Below, in pieces: positions 54,997-64,000 of a stretch of DNA of 64,000 nt; within the stretch, counting starts at the first letter, position 1, and every line of letters begins with the position of its first letter. The DNA comes from Laguncularia racemosa (taxonomy: Eukaryota > Streptophyta > Magnoliopsida > Myrtales > Combretaceae): the NCBI GenBank assembly GCA_037954665.1, contig JBBMOL010000225.1, forward strand, positions 868,001 through 932,000, written 5' to 3'. The notes under the pieces are model-generated. The model saw only the letters and a program-made list of their open reading frames with translations, was not told the origin of the DNA and did no database searches. A program made the translations under genes and the position numbers.

Positions 54997-55410
54997 GAGA
55001 TGAAGAGAATGTTTTAGGAGGGGATGGAACAAATTCATGAAACAGTGGAGCAGAAACTAGAGAATCTAAGAACATTTGTCAAGGGCGTAAGAAGGAGAGT
55101 TTTTCTAAAAGAGGACAAAGGGGTGGAGATGAAATTTCTGTGATGAGTTTGATGAACCTTCTGTCGGGAGTTATAGAGGTTATAGTGGTAGGAATAGAGG
55201 AACTAGGGATTGGGAAGATAGAGGAGATAGGAATAGAGAGGAACCTGTAGTAGGGAAGTTAGTGGCAGTAGTGAAGCGAGCTTTGAAATGTGCAGGTGAA
55301 GGAAGAAGAGGAGGTGCAACGAGAAATATCTTTCATACTAGATGTTATCTAAGTGACCATATTTGCAGTTTGATCATTGATGGGGGGAGTTGCACTAATG
55401 TAGTGAGTAC
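54997..55410 (+). pseudogene. Element A gag-protease fragment between B and Athila copy 2
   Basis: Gag resumes (EMKRMF-stop-EGMEQIHETVEQ), with frameshifts near 55070-55130. At 55243 it jumps from the RDWEDRGDRNRE segment to LVAVVKRAL, so about 870 bp (gag core and zinc knuckle, compared with B) is deleted. Protease then follows: FHTRCYL, LIIDGGSCTNVVS, ending at AGTAC. Continues at 11342. Confidence 0.88.
55406..55410. repeat. Target-site duplication AGTAC, left side of Athila copy 2
   Basis: Equal to 11342-11346. Joining 55410 to the sequence after 11346 gives colinear protease sequence when compared with B at 52261-52290. Confidence 0.92.
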
Positions 55411-56917
55411 TGATGTACGATCTGACCATTCTAACAAGTTAAACCCTATACTCAATCCTAGCTTACGATCAGTTCTCAGGCAAGTATACCTATCAATTAG
55501 CAGTATAGCATAGGAGTACAGGTATCGATCCCACGAAGACTATAAGTACTAGTACTAACGATTATCTACTATTTAACTTTTCACTATTGATGATCTCAAT
55601 TATCCTAATTATTACTTAAATATGAAAGAAATGAATAAAATGAAAAAGTAAATATATTCAAACACTCCCTTAATTAATTCGATGATCTAAACATACCCTA
55701 CCCAAGATCTACCCCTAATTCTCATGCAACTTTTATTCAATTCCAAACTTTCCAATGATTAATACCCAATCTCTGATCTGCGGAGTTTCTTACACTAGAT
55801 TAGGGCCTTTCTCAAGATCAATAATCTCTAATCCTAATTAAGTAAATTAAGATCTCTCTTTAATTAACATAATTAAGATTGCAATAAAATCCCAGGACTC
55901 TCAATTGAACTAGACCACAATGACCTCGTTCAATATAGAAAACCTCCAATAACCTATCTCTAGGATTACAAGGGGTCTTTTTATTCATGCCAGATCTACT
56001 TTATTAAATGATTTCTCAATCTTAATAACAGAGATCTAATCCCATCCTAATACTGCGCACATATCAAGATGAACAAACTATGATTACAACATGAATAAAC
56101 TTAAAGATTAGAATTAATTATTGAACATCAACAATTCTGTTACAGACAATCAGGGGTTTCTCAAGGGACCAGGTATGAAACAATTAGCTACTCATGAATC
56201 TAATAAAAAGAACAAAACAGAAAATAATTGAATCCATAAGGAAAATTTCAAACACGAAATATCTTGGCTTCAAATCTGAAAACTATTCTGGCAATAACTT
56301 CTCTTCTCTAAGGTTTCTCTTGTGCCGCCTCCCTTCCTCTCCTTAGGGTTGTTCTATTTATACTTCCTAAGGAATGGCCGAGCATCTTCAGCTGGAAAGA
56401 TACGACTGTATCTTTCCTTTTCCAAGTGAATCTCAACAAGTGAATAAGAGTCGCCTGATACGCCCAACAACATGGCCAGATTTCAAACCGTGTCTCCCTC
56501 TGGTTGATAATCTGTAATTCCTCATTCTTGTTCAGTGTTTGGTACGGCTAGAAATACGGCTAGATATAAACCGTGCCAAGTTCTAGAGCTTTCCACGTCT
56601 TCACAGCGTCTGCCGCGGCTTCAAGCACACCCATATCACAAGCCGTGCTTCCTTTCCAAGTGATAACTTTCATCTTCAGGTGTGCCCACGGTTCATGACT
56701 CGGGCGTGGCTTTCCCTATGTTGTCCATAAGTAGCTTTAACTTGATCTTTTAAGCCTCAATCATGCTCCTTTTGTTATCTTTCTCCTTCTTTGGTATTAT
56801 ACCTTAAAACTGATATATTTATCTATTAAGTACCGAATCCGCATTGATTTTATTTAAAAGACTACACAAATTCATCATTAACGCCCATGATTTACAAGGG
56901 TTAATTTACTCTTATCA
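55411..56917 (-). repeat. Left (3') LTR of Athila copy 2
   Basis: 1507 bp, TGATGTACG...TCTTATCA. Minus-strand TATAAATA at 56355-56362. Complete, unlike copy 1. Confidence 0.95.
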
Positions 56918-58601
56918 AATTTCCCCACACTTAAGCTTTTGCTTATCCTCAAGCAAACACGGATTACAGAAAACCCAAAGGACAAGTTCTCATAAGTTCC
57001 AGCAATCGAGAAGATATTTCAACATCATCGATTTCATGCTACACCTCAATCATTGATAATCTTTACTCAATCTTACCGTTAGTTGTATACAAAATACAAC
57101 TACAAAAATTCCCAAAGCTAATCCAAGTAAATTAAACTATTACCCTTATCATTTAAACTAAAATTCCCAAAGTCAAAATTGCCACAAGATCGAGACTAGT
57201 AAAATAAAGTATACAATCCTTTTAACCAAGGTTGTAAGAAATACAACAGAGACTAAAGGCATGTTGTATCCACTTGTCCTCTAGCTCTTCCTTTTCTATT
57301 TCATCCAATTCTTAAGTTAATTTTGGGAGTTTACCATTAAAGAACTAGACTAAGTTAACCGACCCATGTAATGAACTTTCGATCGATAATCCCGAGTTCA
57401 TCACTTGAGTTAACAGACGTTATTCCCTTAGCGTAGAAGGCATCCCTAGGATTTACTTATTCGAGTCCAATTAACTCATTTAATTAATTAATTAATTAAT
57501 TAAGATGGTTTCCTTGGTCAGTAAGTCCCAAACCAAGTGATCTTAGGCTACTAGGTTTTAAAAGTACCCCTTCGAACCTCTACCATCTCAATCAATCAAC
57601 TATCATTCATATAAGCTCTTTTAAGTTCAGTTTTCTCAAACTTTTCTCACGACCCTTGTAGCGAGCTTTCAGCCATTGATCCCAAGTTCGTCACTCGAGT
57701 CAATAGATGTTATTCCTTAAATAGGCATCTCTCAGGCTTAATTACTCGAGTCTATGAGGCCCACTTCTGAACTATTTACATATTAATATATTCTTCCATT
57801 ACTCCCTTTTTTTTTTTTTTACACTTCTTCGAAAAGGAATCACCAAGTTACAAGTATCATTTAGTCCTTCACTCCAAGTTATATAGCTTACCTACTAAGC
57901 AAAAAGAAGAGCATACTAAACTCACTAGTGACCTTAATCCAATCTCACTTCCCGAAAGTAAAGGTTAAATAACAAGTAATTTTACTTTACTTGGATTTCA
58001 TTTTGTAATTTTAGCAATGTATCTCTAATACATAATAAGAGAATAAAAATTGTTAAAGATTTTCCACGGGGGTATAAACAAATCTCAGCAGTCCTTGATT
58101 ATCAAAAGTCATCATCGATTATACCTTAATTAAGAGGAAATTACATTTTTGATTGCACAACCCTTGTATCCTAGTTTCGTTTTCCTAACCCCCTTCCCCA
58201 CACTTATAATAGACATTGTCCCCAATGTCCTCATGAAATGCATAAAGGGAAGCAAAGAATAAAAGAAAAAAGAAAACAAAAGGAAAACGAAAAACTTCCC
58301 TACGACGCGGATCTTTAACAGAAAGTCAAGCGACGCACAAGTAGAGTCATGAGAACCCCTGCTAAATGTAACGGGTTGGTATACTTTGAAAGCCTGTATC
58401 TCACAAAAAAAAAAACAAAAGAAACTAATAATCGACTGAAAATAAAGCTAACTATCATCAGCATTTTCTATTTCAAACATTAGTGGTTGGTCAGTCTTCT
58501 AGAATTAAACAAATTAGGACAGTAAAAATAAAAGTAAAACGGTTGTTCTGCACAACGGTCCAAATCTCCTGGGTCCAACTTCAATCTATCCACTCGCGAG
58601 A
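56918..58601 (-). other. PPT and 3' non-coding region of Athila copy 2
   Basis: PPT 56918-56935 next to the LTR. The rest equals 734-2398 with 1-bp differences in a few places; same microsatellite (57480-57502) and ~100-bp repeat. Confidence 0.8.
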
Positions 58602-59960
58602 TCAACTACTGAAGTCATCATCAGATGGCAACGGTACAGTGCTTGATCGGCGAGGAGATTCAGATCTAATCACCTCAGTATCCTGCTGATTGCTCGCTTC
58701 GGCAGTAGCAACTGCGGGACTTTCATGTCGTGCCATGAAAGCTGCACCCGAGGATTCTCCAAAATGAAAACCAGGATCATATGCACCGCTCGAGTGACGA
58801 TCTCCTCCAGAAATAACCCGAGTAGCTTGTGATGCTACATCCTCATCGCTAGAGCCACCACATGGGGGAAGATCTACCCCTAATTTCTCACAAATACGGG
58901 ATAAACACGTGACCAAATAACTCTTTAGGCCCTTCACCCACTTTGACTGCCTGGCTTGTTCTCTCTTAATTTCTGCCAAATCCATAGTTAATCTCTTCAC
59001 AGAATCTGCTAGCTCCTGGTTTGGTCCGGCCTGCTCTTGCTCTTCATCCTGCTCGGGTTCTATCTCCAGCTCTTGTTGTTCGTCAGATGCATCCAGTATA
59101 CGAAACCTCCACCTCCGCAAAACACTCTCGGGGAGAGAGGTACTCCTTCCATAATTGTCCCTGGGAACCCGTGTTGGAAAGACACCATAATTTTTCAAAA
59201 TACGGGTAATCCAGGAGCTGACAAAAACCTTGTGATGCCCTAGATCGCACTGTTTTTTCAAACACCAAACAACTGCTAATCCAACATTAACCCGGGTACC
59301 CGTGATCATACTCCACAGCTAGTATAGGTCCGAAGCATTCACAACCCCTTGAGAATCACCTCTACCAGTGGTTGAACGGGCCAGAATGTAATGAAGTACA
59401 CGCATGACAGGATCCCTTAAATGGCTTCCTTTAGATTTGGAGGGATCATATCCACCATCTCCCATACTGTTCCACACTCTATACTGTAGTATGCCCCTAG
59501 GAAAGGCATTTGGAAGCTGAGAGAATTCAGTGGAGTCGATAAACTCATTGTCATAAATACCTAGGCACTTGATGAAGTCTCTCATTTCAACACGGTGGTA
59601 ACTCCCTTGGCAATAGAAGGAGACCACGTTATCAAGTTGGGTATGCTGGCCGAAACTAAGCTTGAATGTGGCGACGAAATCATAGCTCAGCGAAGAATAC
59701 ACGTCCTCCTCAATGCTCAGAAGTGCTCTCTAAGCTGGATCGTTCAAGAATTGATCAAATCGTTCCACCAACCCATACCGAGCCAGCACTTCCCAATCGA
59801 TTACCACATTAGGCATGAATACCTTCCGTTCTCGTACCGTGTCATACTTAACTTCATCCTCCCTCCTCAAGTTAGGAGAATAGCATCTCGAAGTCCTAAA
59901 GGAACCCCTAGTTGAACGAGGTTGAGCATTCTTACGCGCTACCGTTTTAGTCCTAGGCAT
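58602..59960 (-). pseudogene. Athila env-like ORF, copy 2
   Basis: Starts MPRTKTVARK at 59960 and reads 453 codons in one frame to 58602, except for two UAG codons (59730 and 59317 region) at the same places as in copy 1. Without the 2-bp deletion of copy 1 the last part is open, ending in a Ser/Asp-rich tail (LPSDDDFSS). The coiled-coil-like segment is at residues ~310-350. A few substitutions from copy 1 lie near the start (S20F). Confidence 0.78.
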
Positions 59961-60487
59961 CTTGAATACACCACGCTTAAGAAATCTCTAAAGATTGATG
60001 AATGATGTTCTTCACCTAGTGGAAACAATAGAGAGGAAAGAAAAAAAAAAACGAAGATGCGGAGAGAAGTAATGTAGGAATGAGGAGAGAAGTGTAATGC
60101 AAGGCGTCTTATTTATGAAAATCGCGAACCTTAAGGGCTATTGACGACACGGTCTCAAAACTGGGCGTGTTATAAGCCGTGTCATGTACTGCTCCTATAT
60201 AAAAGAACTTGGAAAAATCTTACCTTATGGCACGGCTTGTAACTTGGCCATGCTTGTAACCGTTTCATCCCCTGGAATGAAACACCTTTCACAAATGCCC
60301 GTACACTTAGGTGTGGCTTAGACCATGTCGTACCCTCTTTGTTAAAATCTTACCTGCGAAACCACTACTCACAAATGTATTGATGATGACAGTAAAAAGG
60401 AAAAACTAACCTAGTAGATACATGGGTTGCCTCCCAACTAGCGCTTTTGTTTAACGTCGTTGGCTCGACCTAAGGAATAGAAAAAGG
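59961..60487 (-). other. Spacer, Athila copy 2
   Basis: Equals 3756-4284; no ORF. Confidence 0.5.
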
Positions 60488-61946
60488 TCAGTTATGGATT
60501 CGAATAAGGGTTAGCTCCGCTCTTTCTTCAAAGACCCTCTTATCTCCTAAGTAATGTTTAAGTCTCTGTCCATTGACCTTGAAAATACCCTTTTCAGGGT
60601 GTTCTAACTCCACCGTGCCATAAGGGAAAACGTTCTTTACCTGAAAAGGACTTGACCATTTTGATTTGAGTTTCCCAGGAAAAAGTTTTAACCTGGAGTT
60701 GAATAGCAATACCATATCTCCTTCCTCAAATTGCTTGTGCTGGCATAACCTTGCGTCATGATATGCTTTGGCTCTCTCCTTGTAGAAACTAGTGTTGTCA
60801 TAGGCAATAAGTCTTAACTCATCAAGCTCATTAATCTGCCTTTTCCTATGAGCTCTTGACTTGTCGAGATTGAGGTTGATAGTCTTGATTGCCCAGAACG
60901 CTCGATGCTGAATCTCAACTGATAAGTGACACACTTTCCCATATACTAACCGAAAGGAGTTATATCAAGTGGTGTTTTGTAGGCTGTCCTATAAGCCCAT
61001 AACGCATCGTCTAACCTATCTGCCCAATCTCGCCCATGCTGGAGAGTTGATCTCATTAAGATGTGCTTTAGCTCTCTATTTATCAACTCTACTTACCCAC
61101 TTGTCTGTGGATGATAAGGAGTGGTGAGACGGTGAGTCACTCCATATCTTTTTAAGACTTTTTCAATCTGAGAGTTGCAAAAATGTGTACCCCGATCACT
61201 AATTAGTGCTCGAGGCATCCTAAAACGGCAAAAGAGCTTCTTGAGGAACTTGATAACCACCTTAGCGTCATTTGTTGGTAGAGCTTGTGCTTCAGCCCAC
61301 TTAGACACATAATCCACTGCTACCAATATATACTTGTTTCCATATGAAGGAGGAAATGGCCCCATAAAATCAATACCCCATACGTCAAACACCTCGCACT
61401 CCAAAATATAGTGCTGTGACTTTCATCCCTCCTTGAAATGTTACCATCTCTCTAGCATCGATCGCACTGAGCTACAAAACTTTAGGCATCCTTGAATACT
61501 GACGACCAATAAAAACCAGCTTCTAGCACTTTGTGGGCTGTCCTATTGGCACCATGGTGTCCTCCAGTGAGTCCACTATGGCAATGGTTCAAGATCTCTC
61601 GTCCTTCCTCATGTGAGACACAACGCCTGATCATTTGGTCTGAGCAATACCTAAACAAGTAGGGGTCTTCCCATTAGTAATACTTTAGGTCAGTAAAGAA
61701 CTTCTTTTTCTATTGCTTTGACATGTCCTGTGGAAGGACCCTAGCCACTAGATAGTTGGCCATGTCTGCAAACCATGGGGACTCCGAACTGCTAACTTTG
61801 TTGACGGAATACTAATTCTCCTCAAGAAATCTATCATTAATATCTTCTTCCTTCAACTGCTCCACACATGGGTTCTCCAATCAAGATAAATGATCCGCTG
61901 CGAGGTTTTCTACTCCCTTCTTGTCTCCAATCTCAAGGTTAAATTC
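60488..61946 (-). pseudogene. Athila integrase, copy 2
   Basis: As in copy 1: DFMGPFPPSYG, ISDRGTHFC, HPQTSG-stop-VEL and C-terminus ending RIHN. A missing G near 60952 shifts the frame between core and C-terminal part, a difference private to this copy. Confidence 0.9.
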
Positions 61947-62297
61947 TTACAATAGGAGTATCCACCTGATGAGGTGGGGTTTTGCATCCGTCTTGGTCAT
62001 TAAATATCTCAATGCGGAGTGGTCAGTATACACTATCACCTTAGAAAGAACAAGATAAGATCGGAATTTGTCAAAAGCGAACACTACTTCCAATAACTCC
62101 TTCTCAGTAGTGGTATAATTCTCTTGAGCATCGGTTAGAGTTTTGTTGGCATAGTATATCGGTTGGAAATACTTATACTTTCTTTGACCCAGGACAGCTC
62201 CTATAGCATAGTCGCTGGCATCGCACATCAGTTCAAATGGTAGGTTCCAATCTGAAGCCACCATGATAGGAGCTTCGGTCAGTTTCTCCTTCAGCAC
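61947..62297 (-). pseudogene. Athila RNase H, copy 2
   Basis: Identical in protein to copy 1 (MCDASDYAIG, TEKELLEV, YTDHSAL). Stop after RWILLL as in copy 1. Confidence 0.9.
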
Positions 62298-64000
62298 CTC
62301 AAAGGCTTAGAGACATTCATCATTGAAATCAAAGGCGATGTTCTTCTCCAGTAACCTGGTGAGAGGACGAGCAATTTTGGCAAAATCCTTGATGAATATC
62401 TATAGAATCCAGCATGTCCCAAAAAACTCCGAATAGCTTTAACTGAAGAGGGTGGGGGAAGTTTGGCTATAGTATCAACCTTGGCGTTGTCTACTTCAAT
62501 CCCCTGCTGAGATATTTTGTGTCCTAAGACAATACCTTTAGTCACCATGAAGTGACACTTCTCCCAATTCAAAACTAAGTTAGTTTCTTCACAACGTATG
62601 AGCACCCTTTCCAAATTCTGTAGGCAAGAATCAAACGAATCCCCAAACACGGAAAAGTCATCCATGAATACTTCCATAATATCTTCAACCAGATCTTCGA
62701 AATCGCTAACATGCACCGTTGAAAGGTGGCCGGTGCATTACATAATCCAAAGGGCATCCTCCTGTAAGCAAATGTGCCATAGGGACATGTGAAGGTAGTT
62801 TTCTCTTGATCTTTAAGGGCAATCTGAATCTGGTAATATCCCGACATCCCATCTAGAAAACAATAAAACATATGTCCAGCAAGCCTCTCCAACATCTGAT
62901 CGACAAAAGGTAAAGGAAAATGGTCCTTGTGAGTGGCTTCATTTAATTTGCGATAGTCAATGCAGACTCGCCATCCCGTCACCGTCCTCAATTGGTTTGA
63001 GCTCATTATTCTCATTTGGGACCATCGTCATCCCCCCCTTCTTTGGCACCACCTGGATGGGGCTTACCCATGAACTATCAGAAATGGGATAAATTAGCCC
63101 AGCATCTAACAATTCGATTACCTCTTTCTTAACGACTTCTTTCATGTTTGGATTAAGCCGTCTTTGAGCTTGCACCACTGGTTTGAAATTGTCTTCCATC
63201 AGGATTTTGTGTGTGCAAAAAGATGGACTAACCCCTTGGATATCCGTGATTTTCCATGCTAAAGCACACTTATGCTCCTTCAAGATCTTCAAGAGCTTTT
63301 CCTTCTGAACAATGGTTAGCCCGGCTGCAATGATGACCGGCAACTGAGAATCCTTCTCTAAGAAAGCATACTCTAGATAGTTACGGAGTTGCTTTAGCTC
63401 TAGAATTGGAGGATCTTCAATAGAGGGCTTCAATCTGGTAACATCTCCTGCATCAATATTCTCCCTCTCTGTTTTTATCCCAAGTTCATCCTTGCCATCA
63501 AGATGAGTCAACATTTCTTGTATTGCACAATCTTCTGTCTCTTCAATATCGCATACTCTCAAACTTAACTCTAATGGATCCTTGCTTAAGATATCTTCCA
63601 CAACGGTATCAGTTAAATCAATTGCATAACAAGTATCATAAGAATTTACTGATTTCTTCATCACAGCTGGTATTTGTATCACTAACTCGTCTCCCCCAAT
63701 GCGCAGCACTAATCGACCCTCAGCCACATCAATGATTGCTCGGGTTGTGGCTAAAAAGGGGATTCCCAAGATCAAAGGAACTTTAGTGTCAACATCCATG
63801 TCCAGGATCACAAAATCAACCGGGAAGATGAAAGTTTCTACTTTTACTAATACATCTTCAATAACCCCTCTAGGAAACTTCACTGATCGGTCTGCCAATT
63901 GAAGGCTTATTCGTGTGGGTTTTGGCTCCCCTAATCCCAGCTTTTGAAAGAGGGAATATGGCATCAAATTTATGCTAGCCCCCAGATCTACTAATGCTTT
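62298..64000 (-). pseudogene. Athila protease/reverse transcriptase, copy 2, partial
   Basis: Protease from just after DLGASIN (window end) and RT. One extra A near 62991 breaks the frame that is open in copy 1, while the shared T-run loss near 62716 separates it from FMDDFSVFG. Unlike copy 1 the thumb is open past KLPPPSSVKAIRSFLGHAGFY, because the extra G of copy 1 is absent. Confidence 0.92.

Larger units (their letters stand above)
48761..55410 (+). mobile_element. Element A, CRM-like Ty3/gypsy, 5' half (interrupted by B)
   Basis: 5' LTR end, PBS, leader, first 25 codons of gag (to 49605), then B (49606-54991), then gag resuming at 54997 and protease to 55410, where Athila copy 2 begins. 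The 3' half is found at 11342-15363. The 5' part of the LTR and the left flank are lost in the gap. Confidence 0.9.
55411..64000 (-). mobile_element. Athila-like retrotransposon, copy 2 (cut by window end)
   Basis: Same sequence as 1-7799 at an offset of 56201-56203, plus the left LTR end missing from copy 1. Differences are mainly 1-2 bp indels. Contains left LTR, PPT, env-like ORF, integrase, RNase H, RT and part of protease. Confidence 0.95.

Noticed and set aside
48761..55410. Interpretation as tandem LTR retrotransposon array sharing LTRs
   Set aside because: GGAGT on both sides of 49606-54991 and colinear gag across it show nested insertion of B in A.

Overview
The window is plant nuclear DNA, most likely eudicot heterochromatin. 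No host gene, rRNA or tRNA gene was found. Almost everything that can be identified is LTR retrotransposon sequence: several Ty3/gypsy families (Athila-like, CRM-like chromovirus, Tat-like) and one Ty1/copia element with an env-like region (Sirevirus-like). Primer-binding sites match initiator-Met tRNA (TGGTATCAGAGC) or tRNA-Asp (TGGCGCyGTTGyC), as is usual for plant elements. All coding regions are broken, mostly by nonsense codons explained by C-to-T or G-to-A changes, so they are annotated as pseudogenes.

Layout. 1-11341: Athila-like element, minus strand (copy 1). 11342-15363: 3' half of CRM-like element A, plus strand. 15364-29100: minus-strand gypsy M1, interrupted at 17673-28644 by element K; K's left LTR is interrupted by Q (18431-22444) and its right LTR by P (25290-28485). 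29100-33050: 3' end of a copia element. 33051-37640: a block of poor, homopolymer-inflated sequence. 35353-42415: Athila/Tat-like A3, inserted in the reverse transcriptase of a Tat-like element T (continues 42416-44420). 44421-47468: two M-family LTRs in opposite orientation. 47776-48260: an LTR-like fragment. 48261-48760: a gap of exactly 500 N. 48761-55410: 5' half of element A, with complete element B (49606-54991) inserted in its gag. 55411-64000: Athila-like copy 2, minus strand, cut by the window end.

The nesting can be read from target-site duplications (TSDs): AGTAC (Athila in A), GGAGT (B in A), ACTAG (K in M1), AAGAT (Q in K), TGTAC (P in K), and a probable CTTTC (A3 in T).

The key structural result is that the two Athila copies are one sequence about 56.2 kb apart. 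The left flank of copy 2 and the right flank of copy 1 are the two halves of one interrupted element A, with the same TSD. The window is therefore either a true ~56-kb tandem duplication or, perhaps more likely, one locus laid out twice by a scaffolding error around the 500-N gap.

The most interesting biological candidate is a possible -1 frameshift site (TTTAAAC in A, CTTAAAC in B) between protease and reverse transcriptase, at the same position in two independently inserted elements. Other notable features are a 186-bp repeat that multiplies the primer-binding site, pol reading frames that run into the 3' LTR, and repeated loss of RT/RNase H/integrase while LTRs, gag and protease persist.
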